From positions 62,001 through 126,000 of the forward strand of contig NZ_JAVBNS010000009.1 of assembly GCF_031551385.1 (NCBI RefSeq): a stretch of DNA of 64,000 nt, written 5' to 3'. This DNA comes from Anaerosporobacter sp031551385. GTDB lineage: Bacteria > Bacillota > Clostridia > Lachnospirales > Lachnospiraceae. Below the pieces are notes generated by a model. It was not told the DNA's origin, did no database searches, and worked only from the letters and a program-made list of their open reading frames with translations. Position numbers and translations under genes: made by a program. Positions 26,982-35,873 of the stretch are shown piece by piece; position 1 is the stretch's first letter, and the number at the start of each line of letters is the position of its first letter.

Positions 26982-27011
26982 ATGATGATGGCAGTTAAAT
27001 TAGCCTTCTAA
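26982..27011 (+). CDS. cat leader peptide MMMAVKLAF
   Basis: A nine-codon frame lies behind AGGAGG (26969-26974). Its last codons lie inside the 5' arm of the long hairpin that hides the cat ribosome site, the arrangement of translational attenuation in inducible cat genes. Stalling by chloramphenicol on this leader is inferred from position. Confidence 0.7.
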   Translation: MMMAVKLAF

Positions 27012-27044
27012 AATTAAAGAATAAAATTTTAGGAGGCTAATTTA
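26996..27044 (+). promoter_or_regulatory. Hairpin sequestering the cat ribosome-binding site
   Basis: A 20-nt arm at 26996-27015 is complementary (one G-U pair) to 27025-27044, which contains AGGAGG and the A of the cat start codon, around a 9-nt loop. A ribosome stalled on the leader would free the site. Confidence 0.82.
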
Positions 27045-27703
27045 TGAAATTTAATTTGATAGATATTGAGGATTGGAATAGAAAGCCATACTTTGAGCAT
27101 TATTTAAATGCGGTTAGGTGCACTTACAGTATGACTGCAAATATAGAGATAACTGGTTTACTGCGTGAAATTAAACTTAAGGGCCTGAAACTGTACCCTA
27201 CGCTTATTTATATCATCACAACTGTGGTTAACCGTCACAAGGAGTTCCGCACCTGTTTTGATCAAAAAGGTAAGTTAGGATACTGGGATAGTATGAACCC
27301 AAGTTATACTGTCTTTCATAAGGATAACGAAACTTTTTCAAGTATTTGGACAGAGTATGACGAGAACTTCCCACGTTTTTACTATAATTACCTTGAGGAT
27401 ATTAGAAACTATAGCGACGTTTTGAATTTCATGCCTAAGACAGGTGAACCTGCTAATACAATTAATGTGTCCAGCATTCCTTGGGTGAATTTTACCGGAT
27501 TCAACCTGAATATATACAATGATGCAACATATCTAATCCCTATTTTTACTTTGGGTAAGTATTTTCAGCAGGATAATAAAATTTTATTACCTATGTCTGT
27601 ACAGGTGCATCATGCGGTTTGCGACGGTTACCATACAAGCAGATTTTTTAATGAGGCACAGGAATTAGCGTCAAATTATGAGACATGGTTAGGAGAAAAA
27701 TAA
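27044..27703 (+). CDS. cat: Chloramphenicol O-acetyltransferase (type A CAT)
   Basis: The product is 219 residues, normal length. It begins MKFNLIDIEDWNRKPYFEHYLN, has FRTCFDQKGKLGYWDSMNPSYTVFH, and VQVHHAVCDGYHTSRFFNE with the catalytic HHxxxDG. It acetylates chloramphenicol with acetyl-CoA in the cytosol, as a trimer. Expression is likely induced by chloramphenicol through the leader and hairpin upstream. Subtype not fixed; the start is like clostridial/streptococcal cat genes. Confidence 0.93.
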   Translation: MKFNLIDIEDWNRKPYFEHYLNAVRCTYSMTANIEITGLLREIKLKGLKLYPTLIYIITTVVNRHKEFRTCFDQKGKLGYWDSMNPSYTVFHKDNETFSSIWTEYDENFPRFYYNYLEDIRNYSDVLNFMPKTGEPANTINVSSIPWVNFTGFNLNIYNDATYLIPIFTLGKYFQQDNKILLPMSVQVHHAVCDGYHTSRFFNEAQELASNYETWLGEK

Positions 27704-27896
27704 TATAAAAATTGCTTGTGCTTGGGAGCTATAAACAAAGATCGAAAAAGTTGTGAAGCTCGTGAGGAAGCAAAGCGACCGAAGAAGCAGATGTTCCACC
27801 TATGCAAGGACTTCCCGAGAAGACGAGTGACAGCGAAGACCGATTGGAAGGAGTCTGAGCTTAGTGGAGTAATATATTCCTTATAAAAATCATTTC

Positions 27897-27925
27897 AAAG
27901 GATTAGAGAAATCTAATCCTTTTTC
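27897..27925 (+). terminator. Terminator downstream of cat
   Basis: AAAGGATTA pairs with TAATCCTTT around GAGAAATC, then TTTCTTTG. The 190 bases between cat and this hairpin hold no recognised gene; a GC-richer patch at about 27750-27860 has an open frame (KQMFHLCKDFPRRRVTAKTDW) that was not recognised. Confidence 0.75.
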
Positions 27926-27996
27926 TTTGTATTTTTATACCAAAGCATATGAATTTACTGGCCGGGGTCAAATTGCAGGAATTGGAGAGGGCTGTT

Positions 27997-28263
27997 ATGA
28001 CAATTACGAATTTAATTTTTCATTTTGGTGATATTTATCCTGCATTAGTTTGGGTTGATGAAACTGCAGTTCTAGTTTACTCAGGATATCCTGGTCAACT
28101 TACTCAAATATAGAAAGCGATAAAAAAGGTAGGAATCCCATTTGATAAAATCAGTAGGATTATTCTTACCCACTAATTGCCGGTGATATGCTTTGAGTTG
28201 CGGATGGGTATCTTGTTCCTTCTCCTGAGCAGATTAATTTCGATCATAATATGTATCATCATT
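27997..28263 (+). pseudogene. MBL-fold metallo-hydrolase, degraded N-terminal fragment
   Basis: ITNLIFHFGDIYPALVWVDETAVLVYSGYPGQLTQI, stop, KAIKKVGIPFDKISRIILTH, stop, matches the first 60 residues of metallo-beta-lactamase-fold hydrolases. The metal-binding HxHxDH is lost: TH is followed directly by a stop codon. The frame then dissolves before array B. Non-functional relic. Confidence 0.65.
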
Positions 28264-28270
28264 TTAATTA

Positions 28271-28353
28271 GTGGATATGTTCCCTAAAACCTTAAAACCG
28301 TTGATATGTTCCCTCATACCTCAAAAACGCTAAAAAACGGTTGACCTGTTTCC
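28271..28353 (+). repeat. Array B of GATATGTTYCC sites
   Basis: There are three sites in the + orientation: 28271 (GTGGATATGTTCCC), 28300 (GTTGATATGTTCCC) and 28339 (GGTTGACCTGTTTCC, degenerate). It is the same motif as arrays A, C and D, lying at the end of the cat module. Confidence 0.6.
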
Positions 28354-28402
28354 ACTTACGTATGGTATCAAAATTTCGGAGGTAGACATCATTTGGGGCA
28401 AC

Positions 28403-28418
28403 TCGGGCCACGTTGAGA
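28403..28418 (+). repeat. Right copy of 16-bp direct repeat (candidate att site)
   Basis: It is identical to 15672-15687. It lies at the first readable codons (Ser-Gly-His-Val-Glu) of the methyltransferase-tail fragment that continues to 28720. Confidence 0.5.
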
Positions 28419-28720
28419 CGTGTGTTTTATTGTCCCACAAAAGTGCAGACGATTTTATCAGTGTAAAAATGGAGTACGCAGACGACCGAAAAATCCAGCC
28501 AGATCGTATCACCTACAGGCTTATTCAGGAGTATATCGAAGAAAAGTACGGCTTCAAAGTTCACACTGCAAACATTGCAGAGGTCAAAAGAAACTTAGGC
28601 CTGCCGATGTACGACGCACCAAACGCAGTTGAAGAACTAAAACGCCCATATAAACCAGCACCAGAATATAAAGTAGAAGCTATTAAAGACGCATTAAGGC
28701 ACTTCAAGGTCATAGATTAA
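28403..28720 (+). pseudogene. RlmD/RumA-like methyltransferase C-terminal tail
   Basis: SGHVETCVLLSHKSADDFISVKM, then YRLIQEYIEEKYGFKVHTANIAEVKRNLGL and EYKVEAIKDALRHFKVI: 105 residues. It resembles the ending of clostridial 23S rRNA uracil-methyltransferases (HVET, then a helical extension). No catalytic domain is present. The cut falls in the direct repeat, as expected for a gene end displaced by an inserted element. The family call is from memory of the tail and is moderate. Confidence 0.5.
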
Positions 28721-28728
28721 AGTAAAGT

Positions 28729-28767
28729 ACCCTTTCAGCAGATCATTACTGTTGAGAGGGTCTTGCT
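28729..28767. terminator. Hairpin between convergent genes
   Basis: ACCCTTTCAGCAG (from 28729) pairs with CTGTTGAGAGGGT (to 28761), followed by CTTGCTTTTTC. It would serve the methyltransferase tail and possibly the reverse-strand gene. Confidence 0.6.
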
Positions 28768-28770
28768 TTT

Positions 28771-29229
28771 TCAGAAGCCGGCCAATGTAAGGATAGCCCT
28801 ACAAGATTGCGGGTCTTTCTCTTCGAGCCATGTTTCCAGATTGCTTATAGCGATATCCTTTTGAATATGGATGCTCTCTTCAAATCGATATTCGATTGCA
28901 CATGTAAGGATATCAACAGGTTCATCAAGAACCTTACCGCCAAGAACTGGGTATTCGTCAATTACAATCCAGTCAGGTGGGAGACCATCAAAGAGAGCCT
29001 GCGGATACAATTCCCTAAAGTGAATCTCAATTTCCATAGCTTCGATCTCACCTTGTTCTTTATCTGGGTAACAAGTGGCATAAGATACATCGAAGCCTCT
29101 AGTGAGCAGCATCTGAACGACATTGATGAGTTCAATATCAACAGGAATGGTCTTATCGGCGCATTTACAACAAGGCTTCGACCAAATTTCACTGTATAGC
29201 TCTAAACATCGTGGACACATCGTCATCAT
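28771..29229 (-). CDS. Hypothetical protein with N-terminal zinc-ribbon-like cysteines
   Basis: The product is 152 residues on the reverse strand, with GAAGGAAG before the start. MCPRCLELYSEIWSKPCCKC has two CxxC pairs suited to bind zinc. The remainder is acidic, with WIVIDEYPVLGGKVLDEP. It resembles small phage or plasmid proteins of unknown role. It is one of few genes facing left in this region and lies between two recombination remnants. Confidence 0.6.
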   Translation of the reverse strand: MMTMCPRCLELYSEIWSKPCCKCADKTIPVDIELINVVQMLLTRGFDVSYATCYPDKEQGEIEAMEIEIHFRELYPQALFDGLPPDWIVIDEYPVLGGKVLDEPVDILTCAIEYRFEESIHIQKDIAISNLETWLEEKDPQSCRAILTLAGF

Positions 29230-29285
29230 ACAATCACTTCCTTCACCAGTTTATAGAAAGTAGTTCTTTTAAGATTAAGTGCCTG

Positions 29286-29875
29286 CATAGTTGCAGTTGC
29301 AGTTTGCTCGCCAGTGCGGTGATATTTACCGCCGGGTACACTGGAATAACCGAGGTTACAAGTCTATTGTTTGGAGATGCGTCAGCCGTTTGGAGGAAAA
29401 AGGATCTGAATGTACTGCCCCTACCATAAACGAGGAAACATTGCAGACAGCAGTGGTCAAGGCTATTAACGAACTTTTGGCTAACAAAGAACCCTTCCTC
29501 CAGGCGTTGCAGAAAAACATAGCTACTATACTTAATGAAGAAAATGATAATGCCACCAATGATATTGATAGCAAATTGGAAGAATTACAACAACAGCTTC
29601 TTATCCAAGCAAAATCCAAGAATGACTATGAAGATGTGGCTGATGAAATCTACCACCTTCGAGAATTGAAGCAAAATGCACTTGTTGAAAATGCAGAGCG
29701 TGAAGGAAAAAGGCAACGAATCGCTGAAATGACTGATTTCTTTAATGAACAATCCTGTGAGTTAGAGGAATATGATGAGCAGTTAGTAAGGAGGCTTATA
29801 GAAAAAGTTACGGTATTTCATGATAAGTTCGCCGTTGAATTCAAATCAGGAGTCGAGATTGATGTAGAAGGGTAA
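29286..29875 (+). pseudogene. Second serine recombinase, C-terminal remnant
   Basis: About 190 residues: CGDIYRRVHWNNRGYKSIVWRCVSRLEEKGSECTAPT (zinc ribbon with its first cysteine lost), a coiled coil, and RRLIEKVTVFHDKFAVEFKSGVEI. It aligns with the last third of the intact recombinase at 20114 but is clearly divergent from it, so it comes from a different element. Catalytic domain absent. Confidence 0.78.
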
Positions 29876-29954
29876 TCTTTAGAAAGAGAACAGAAGAATT
29901 ATATTGGATTTTTAAAGATAATATGATATAATAAAACGACTTGGAGGTGGAAGA

Positions 29955-29972
29955 ATGTATAACTTTTCTTGA
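29955..29972 (+). CDS. Candidate leader peptide MYNFS upstream of lsa(E)
   Basis: A five-codon frame follows GGAGGTGG at the usual spacing and a likely -10 TATAAT at 29926-29931. It lies about 345 bp upstream of lsa(E) with two hairpins between, the layout of ABC-F attenuators. Function inferred from layout only. Confidence 0.45.
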   Translation: MYNFS

Positions 29973-30004
29973 TAATTATATGATGAATAATAAGATATTT
30001 AAAG

Positions 30005-30024
30005 AAACGGCTATAGAACCGTTT
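30005..30024 (+). promoter_or_regulatory. First attenuator-like hairpin of lsa(E)
   Basis: AAACGG (30005-30010) pairs with CCGTTT (30019-30024), then GTTTTGTT. Confidence 0.5.
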
Positions 30025-30130
30025 GTTTTGTTATGCAAATTGCAAGAAAGTTAAGTATTCTACACTCAATAATACATTACAGTAACCTTATGTTATGTAT
30101 AACAAAAGGTAATAATAGTATTTGTTTTTG

Positions 30131-30162
30131 AGCCGTAAGAATTTACTTTCTTGCGGCTTTTA
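30131..30162 (+). terminator. Second attenuator/terminator of lsa(E)
   Basis: AGCCGTAAGA (30131-30140) pairs with TCTTGCGGCT (30049+100 to 30158), followed by TTTAAT. It lies 160 bp before lsa(E) and would limit uninduced expression. The remaining bases of this 440-base gap show no gene. Confidence 0.65.
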
Positions 30163-30317
30163 ATATTTGTAAAAGAAAGGAAGATAAACGTGATAGACAA
30201 TGATACTATGTCATTCATGACAAAATCCTTGCAGAGTTGGATAACATTATAGAGTAATTAATGCCGAAAACCGACTTTGCTTATAAAATTTTTATAATGT
30301 AAAGGAGGAAGAAATAT

Positions 30318-31802
30318 ATGTCCTTAATAAATGTTTCAAATCTAACTTTTTCATATGAAGGAAGTTATGACAATATTTTTGAAAATGTAAGTTTTCAGAT
30401 AGATACAGATTGGAAACTCGGTTTTATTGGAAGAAACGGACGCGGTAAAACTACTTTCTTAAATTTACTGCTTGGCAAATATGCGTATTCCGGCAATATA
30501 AGTTCTACAGTTAAGTTTGAGTATTTTCCTTATGATGTGGAAGATAAGAGTCTATATACAATTGAAGTAATGAAGAGTATTTGTACGGAATGTATGGATT
30601 GGGAGATTTTTCGTGAAATATCATTGCTTGATGTTCAAGAAGATGCTTTATATCGTCCGTTTAATACATTGTCAAATGGTGAGCAAACAAAGGTCCTTCT
30701 TGCAGCTTTATTCCTTACAGCGAGTTGTTTCCTGCTTATTGATGAACCTACAAACCATCTTGACATCGATGCACGTAATGTAGTGCAAAACTATTTGAAA
30801 CGCAAGAAGGGGTTTATTTTGGTATCTCATGATAGAAGCTTACTTGATCAATGTGTTGACCATATACTATCTATCAATAAAACGAATATCGAAATCCAAA
30901 AGGGAAATTTTACTTCTTGGTGGGAGAACAAAACGTTACAAGATAATTTTGAACTGGCAGAAAACAAGAAACTCCTTAAAGAAATAGGAAGGTTGTCTTA
31001 TGCAGCAAAACGTAGTTCAAACTGGTCAAATAAAGTAGAAAAAAGTAAATATGGAACAACAAATTCTGGTTCAAAACTGGATAAGGGTTATGTTGGACAT
31101 AAGGCTGCAAAAGCGATGAAACGTGCCAAAAATATTGAGTCAAGACATCAGGAAGCCGTTTTACAAAAATCAGAACTGCTCCACAACATTGAACAATATG
31201 ATGACTTAAAAATTTCACCACTTGAATTTCACAAAGAGTGCTTAATAGAAGCGAATGATTTATCATTGTCTTATGGAGATAAAGAAGTATGCAGTAATCT
31301 TAATTTCAGAGTCAATATTGGTGATAGAGTTGCCATTATCGGAAAAAATGGGAGTGGTAAGTCTAGTATCCTAAAATTGATTAATGGAGATGATATTAAA
31401 TTTACCGGAAATTTTATGCTAGCAAGTGGACTAAAAATTTCTTATATTTCGCAAGATACTTCATATTTAAAAGGTAATCTATCTGAATTTGCCTATAATA
31501 ATAAGATCGATGAAACTCTATTTAAAACGATTCTTCGTAAACTGGATTTTAATAGAGAGCAGTTTGATAAGAACATGGTGGATTTTAGTGCTGGTCAGAA
31601 AAAGAAAGTACTAATTGCTAAAAGCCTTTGTGAAAGTGCACATTTGTATATATGGGATGAGCCATTGAACTATATTGATATTTTTTCACGTATCCAAATT
31701 GAAAAAATGATTTTGGAATATTGTCCTACACTATTGTTTGTGGAGCATGATGATGCTTTTTGCAATAACATTTGTACGAAAAATATTAATTTAGGTTTGT
31801 AG
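30318..31802 (+). CDS. lsa(E): ABC-F ribosomal protection protein Lsa(E)
   Basis: The product is 494 residues, exactly the Lsa(E) length, with AAGGAGG upstream. Walker A GRNGRGKTT and GKNGSGKSS, signatures LSNGEQTK and FSAGQKKK, Walker B LLIDEPTNHLD; no membrane helices. It protects the ribosome against lincosamides, pleuromutilins and streptogramin A. Followed by lnu(B), as in the widespread lsa(E)-lnu(B) clusters of staphylococci, enterococci and Erysipelothrix. Intact. Confidence 0.95.
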   Translation: MSLINVSNLTFSYEGSYDNIFENVSFQIDTDWKLGFIGRNGRGKTTFLNLLLGKYAYSGNISSTVKFEYFPYDVEDKSLYTIEVMKSICTECMDWEIFREISLLDVQEDALYRPFNTLSNGEQTKVLLAALFLTASCFLLIDEPTNHLDIDARNVVQNYLKRKKGFILVSHDRSLLDQCVDHILSINKTNIEIQKGNFTSWWENKTLQDNFELAENKKLLKEIGRLSYAAKRSSNWSNKVEKSKYGTTNSGSKLDKGYVGHKAAKAMKRAKNIESRHQEAVLQKSELLHNIEQYDDLKISPLEFHKECLIEANDLSLSYGDKEVCSNLNFRVNIGDRVAIIGKNGSGKSSILKLINGDDIKFTGNFMLASGLKISYISQDTSYLKGNLSEFAYNNKIDETLFKTILRKLDFNREQFDKNMVDFSAGQKKKVLIAKSLCESAHLYIWDEPLNYIDIFSRIQIEKMILEYCPTLLFVEHDDAFCNNICTKNINLGL

Positions 31803-31855
31803 AGATTTTGAGTTGCCACAATAACTAAAAGATATTTACATGAAAGGGTGAAGAA

Positions 31856-32659
31856 ATGTTAAAACAAAAAGAATTAATTGCAAACGTTAAGAATCTTACT
31901 GAGTCAGATGAACGAATTACAGCTTGTATGATGTATGGATCGTTTACCAAAGGAGAAGGTGACCAATACTCTGATATAGAGTTCTATATATTTTTGAAAG
32001 ATAGTATAACCTCGAACTTTGATTCATCCAACTGGTTGTTTGACGTAGCTCCGTACTTGATGCTTTATAAAAATGAGTACGGAACAGAGGTAGTTATTTT
32101 TGATAATCTTATACGTGGGGAATTTCATTTCCTTTCTGAAATAGATATGAACATAATCCCCTCGTTTAAAGATTCAGGTTATATTCCTGATACGAAGGCT
32201 ATGCTTATTTACGATGAAACAGGGCAATTAGAAAATTATTTATCAGAGATAAGTGGTGCAAGACCAAATAGACTTACTGAAGAAAATGCTAATTTTTTGT
32301 TGTGTAATTTCTCTAATCTATGGTTGATGGGAATCAACGTTCTAAAAAGAGGAGAATATGCTCGTTCATTAGAACTCTTATCACAACTTCAAAAAAATAC
32401 ACTACAACTTATACGTATGGCAGAAAAAAATGCTGATAATTGGCTAAACATGAGTAAAAACCTTGAAAAAGAAATTAGCCTTGAAAATTATAAAAAATTT
32501 GCAAAGACCACTGCTCGATTAGATAAGGTAGAATTATTTGAAGCCTATAAAAATTCTTTGCTATTAGTTATGGATTTGCAAAGTCACCTTATTGAACAAT
32601 ACAACTTAAAAGTTACACATGACATTTTAGAAAGATTGTTGAATTACATTAGTGAATAG
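31856..32659 (+). CDS. lnu(B): Lincosamide nucleotidyltransferase Lnu(B)
   Basis: The product is 267 residues, as for Lnu(B), with AAGGGTG upstream. MMYGSFTKGEGDQYSDIEFYIF is the nucleotidyltransferase GS...D.E motif. It adenylates lincomycin and clindamycin in the cytosol. It is 53 bp downstream of lsa(E) and co-oriented, likely one transcript. Confidence 0.95.
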   Translation: MLKQKELIANVKNLTESDERITACMMYGSFTKGEGDQYSDIEFYIFLKDSITSNFDSSNWLFDVAPYLMLYKNEYGTEVVIFDNLIRGEFHFLSEIDMNIIPSFKDSGYIPDTKAMLIYDETGQLENYLSEISGARPNRLTEENANFLLCNFSNLWLMGINVLKRGEYARSLELLSQLQKNTLQLIRMAEKNADNWLNMSKNLEKEISLENYKKFAKTTARLDKVELFEAYKNSLLLVMDLQSHLIEQYNLKVTHDILERLLNYISE

Positions 32660-32736
32660 GAGAGTAACGTTATTCACAGTATTGGGTACTGAAAATTAAC
32701 AGCATACCTCAGTTTTTCAAAAAACAGCGAAGCCTA

Positions 32737-32858
32737 TGGATATGTTCCCGTCTACCGATAGTGCAAAAAGTGTCGTGGATATGTTTCCGAGAACGGACAT
32801 ACACAAATGACATTCATTCTGTCCTCTCAATCCATGGTGTTAGAGGAAACATATCGAC
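32737..32858. repeat. Array C of GATATGTTYCC sites, both orientations
   Basis: Two + sites (32737 TGGATATGTTCCC, 32775 GTGGATATGTTTCC) and one inverted site (32845 GGAAACATATCGAC). The inverted copy falls inside the 260-bp repeat. Opposed ends only 57 bp apart look like an element whose interior has been deleted. Confidence 0.6.
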
Positions 32859-33091
32859 TGTGAACCTTTTAATTTTCCCTATACTTTTTAATTATTTTGA
32901 CTGAATGAATGTAAGGGTATTCAAGTTAGATTTATTCAGTAACGTGCCAATCGAAAAAACTCAATATGTTAGCAATCTAATGTGTTTAGAAAGTCTGATG
33001 GATTCTGTAAACGCACTGATTTGAAGCCTTTTCCGGGGTTAATCCCAGGAGAGGGCTTTTTATTATTGTATCAAAATCTGCATGAACATAG
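32832..33091 (+). repeat. Left copy of a 260-bp direct repeat
   Basis: Nearly the same sequence occurs at 40800-41058, with scattered differences. It runs from CCATGGTGTTAGAGG to CATGAACATAG and includes a terminator-like hairpin (AGCCTTTTCCGGGG...CCCAGGAGAGGGCT). It contains no gene. The two copies bracket the restriction remnant and aminoglycoside cluster. The following 190 bases to 33283 hold nothing recognised. Confidence 0.85.
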
Positions 33092-33283
33092 AGAGAATCA
33101 TTCAGAAAATGATACAATTTAATAAAGCCCAAAGGTACTGTGCATAGGGGTATGCAATGTGCAAAAAGGGTGTGCAAATGTGCGAGGCCGGGAGCAACCG
33201 GTTATTTTTATATCTTTTATTATATTTTAGCTGAAATTTACTTATTTTGGACTTGAGTTCAATGATTAAAGGATGGTGAAAAT

Positions 33284-33925
33284 GTGAATTATCAAGAGTG
33301 GATTTTCAAGATTAAACACCATTTAGAAAATGTTCGCAAACAGGCGGTAAAACTAACTGCAGAGGTAATTGGGCAAACCCTATGTGAAGATGATTTCTAC
33401 ATGATTAGTATTTTAGATAAATGTATTAGGCTCATCGATGGGTTTGCAATTATGATAGAGAAGCGAAACTTGACGTGTGCAGGGATACTATTACGAGTAC
33501 AGATTGACAACTGTTTACGGACATATGCACTTTATGCAGCGGAAAATCAAACTGAGATTATCCGAAGTGTGTATAGCGGGGAGAAACAAATTAACAGAAT
33601 GAAAGCTAAGGATGGGAATCTTATGACAGATGCCTACCTACGTAAGCAGCTAGCGAAATTTGACAAGAGATTTGATTCTGTGTATAAGGCTGCTTCTGGT
33701 TACATCCATCATTCTGAGAAGGCATTTTACTCTGTGGTATCTGTAAAAGAACCCTCATTTTTGGAGTTTAATGTTGGTCATCCAGTTCGTAATGAATTAG
33801 ATCCTGTTTTGCAAGAATGTAGCGAAGCATTTCTATATTTCGTAAAATTTCAGTTTGAGTTAACACGTCCGTTCATAGAATCAAAAGTTCTCATTGATTC
33901 TACGGATACAGATAGCAATGTTTAA
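33284..33925 (+). CDS. Hypothetical helical protein, possibly DUF5677-like
   Basis: The product is 213 residues. GTG/ATG near 33284 with GGATGGTG upstream. Helical, with FYMISILDKCIRLIDGFAIMIEKRNLTCAGILLRVQIDNCLRTYALYAAEN and YIHHSEKAF, a pattern seen in DUF5677-type proteins found near defense genes. It lies 2 bp before the hsdM fragment. Function unknown; family assignment tentative. Confidence 0.5.
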   Translation: MNYQEWIFKIKHHLENVRKQAVKLTAEVIGQTLCEDDFYMISILDKCIRLIDGFAIMIEKRNLTCAGILLRVQIDNCLRTYALYAAENQTEIIRSVYSGEKQINRMKAKDGNLMTDAYLRKQLAKFDKRFDSVYKAASGYIHHSEKAFYSVVSVKEPSFLEFNVGHPVRNELDPVLQECSEAFLYFVKFQFELTRPFIESKVLIDSTDTDSNV

Positions 33926-33927
33926 AG

Positions 33928-34536
33928 GTGTTCTATTTAAGGATTATGGCAATTTATACATTGTTTATTCAACACGTTATTAATTCATTAAAATCAACAG
34001 GCAAGGGTGCAATTGTAATTCCGACAGGATTTATTACAGCTAAAACAGGCGTTGAGAAAAAAATACTTCAGTATATAGTCGATGAAAAAATTGTTTATGG
34101 GTGTGTTTGTATGCCTTCGAATGTTTTTGCGACTACTGGTACAAATGTATCAGTATTATTCTTTGATAATTCCAAGAGAAACGACAAGGTTGTGTTAATT
34201 GACGCTTCAAATTTGGGAGAAGATTATCAAGATGGTAAAAACAAGAAATGCAGGCTGAGACAAGAAGAAATAGAATTAATAGTTAAGACTTTTTTAAAGA
34301 AAGAGACTATTGAAGATTTTTCGATAGCTGTAACTTACGATGAAATCAAAAAGAAGAAATATTCACTAGCAGCAGGACAATTTTTTGATGTTAAATTAGA
34401 GTATGTAGAAATAACTAATCAAGAATTTAATGAAACAATAGATGAGTATATTATTACTCTTGAATCATTGTTCTCTGAAGGTGAGAAGGTTCAGAAAGAA
34501 ATCATTGAACAGGTTAAGAAAGTTAAGTTTCTATAG
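33928..34536 (+). pseudogene. hsdM: Type I restriction-modification methylase HsdM, C-terminal part
   Basis: LYTLFIQHVINSLKSTGKGAIVIPTGFITAKTGVEKKIL...VIYGCVCMPSNVFATTGTNVSVLFFDNSK matches the C-terminal third of HsdM N6-adenine methylases. The SAM-binding and NPPF motifs are missing upstream, so the gene is 5'-truncated and cannot methylate. About 200 residues of the usual 500 or more remain. It still sits next to its specificity subunit. No hsdR gene is present. Confidence 0.82.
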
Positions 34537-34551
34537 AAAGAAGGTGCAATA

Positions 34552-34773
34552 ATGAGCGATTTCCCTAAAGAATTATGTTTCGCTTTAACTGATAGACTAA
34601 ATGATGATGATAATGCAAAACAAACGTATGGGTGTAGACATACAAATCCAGATATTTGTGGCTCCAGCTATATAAATAATGTTTGTGCATTTGCATCTGA
34701 AGATAAAATTTGCAAAAAGCCTTCTGCAAAATGGAAAAAGATATATTACTTACTAAAAAGGGAGGAGGCTTAA
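34552..34773 (+). CDS. Small cysteine-containing protein between hsdM and hsdS
   Basis: The product is 73 residues with GAAGGTG upstream; its stop abuts the hsdS start. Cysteines are spread through CFALTDRL, YGCRHTNPDICGSSYINNVCAF and ICKKPS, suggesting a metal-binding or disulfide-poor cytosolic fold. Small proteins of this kind occur between methylase and specificity genes in some type I loci. Role unknown. Confidence 0.65.
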   Translation: MSDFPKELCFALTDRLNDDDNAKQTYGCRHTNPDICGSSYINNVCAFASEDKICKKPSAKWKKIYYLLKREEA

Positions 34774-35871
34774 ATGGATTTTTTCAAATTAGAATCACTT
34801 TGTGATGAGATAATTGATTGTCCACATTCTACTCCGAGGTGGTTAGATAGTGGAATAAGAGTAATTAGAAACTACAATTTAAATGGAGCACATTTTGACT
34901 TCTCCAAATCATCATATGTTGATGAAGAGACATATTTGAATAGAACTAAAAGAGCAAAACCAGAAGCAAACGATATTATTATTTCGCGTGAGGCACCAAT
35001 GGGGACAGTTGCAATCATGCCAAAAGGTTTAAAATGTTGCTTAGGTCAAAGACTAGTTTTGCTAAAAGTTAAGACTGAAAAGGTAAATCCACACTATTTA
35101 CTATATGCATTAATGTCCCAATACGTACAAAAACAAATTAGAAAAGTAGATGTCACTGGATCAATAGTAAGCAACTTAAATATTCCAGACTTAAAGGAGC
35201 TAGTAATACCTGTATGTGAACGAAATGAACAAGATAAAGTTGCATCCATCTTAGTCTCTATTGATAAAAAGATTGGGATTAACAATAGAATTAATGACAC
35301 ACTTCAACAGCAAGCACATGATATTTACATGCACCTATTCTATAAAAAGAATACAAATGGAAAAATTTCTGACCTGTTAATAGAAAATGGAAAATCTAGT
35401 ATAAAGGTTGGAGAAGCTAAAGATATTAATGGGGACTATCCGTTTTTCACAAGCGGTGAAGCAATTCTTGAATGGAAAGAAGCACTTGTTGAAGGTAGAA
35501 ATTGTTTCTTAAATACAGGTGGAAATGCTGATGTAAAATTCTATGTAGGTGGTGCTGCATATTCTACTGATACTTGGTGTATTAGCGCAAGGGATGGATT
35601 ATCAGACTATATGTATCTATTATTGAATTCTATTAAAGGTGAGTTGAATAAAAAATTTTTTCAGGGAACTGGTCTTAAGCATCTACAAAAAGAATTATTG
35701 AAAGACCGACCAATTTATGTCCCAGATGAGAATGAAATAAAATTATTTAACGGCTCTATTTATCCGATTTCCAACATGTTATCTGAGAAAACACGAGAAA
35801 ATCTAAAGCTAACTGATCTAAGAGATTGGTTATTGCCATTGCTTATGAATGGACAGGCTACAGTTAAATAA
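34774..35871 (+). CDS. hsdS: Type I restriction specificity subunit HsdS
   Basis: The product is 365 residues with two target-recognition domains (about 1-150 and 190-335), separated by the conserved central helix ERNEQDKVASILVSIDKKIGINNRINDTLQQQAHDIYMHLF and closed by LTDLRDWLLPLLMNGQATV. It would direct an HsdM dimer to a bipartite DNA site. It appears complete, but its methylase partner here is truncated and no nuclease subunit is seen, so it is probably inactive unless a partner lies elsewhere. Confidence 0.9.
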   Translation: MDFFKLESLCDEIIDCPHSTPRWLDSGIRVIRNYNLNGAHFDFSKSSYVDEETYLNRTKRAKPEANDIIISREAPMGTVAIMPKGLKCCLGQRLVLLKVKTEKVNPHYLLYALMSQYVQKQIRKVDVTGSIVSNLNIPDLKELVIPVCERNEQDKVASILVSIDKKIGINNRINDTLQQQAHDIYMHLFYKKNTNGKISDLLIENGKSSIKVGEAKDINGDYPFFTSGEAILEWKEALVEGRNCFLNTGGNADVKFYVGGAAYSTDTWCISARDGLSDYMYLLLNSIKGELNKKFFQGTGLKHLQKELLKDRPIYVPDENEIKLFNGSIYPISNMLSEKTRENLKLTDLRDWLLPLLMNGQATVK

Positions 35872-35873
35872 TC

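Noticed and set aside
27720..27890. GC-richer patch after cat as a gene or RNA
   Set aside because: No start with a ribosome site and no recognised motif; left as unassigned.
28807..29199. Forward 130-codon open frame opposite the zinc-ribbon-like gene
   Set aside because: The reverse-strand frame has the CxxC motifs and ribosome site; the forward one has neither.
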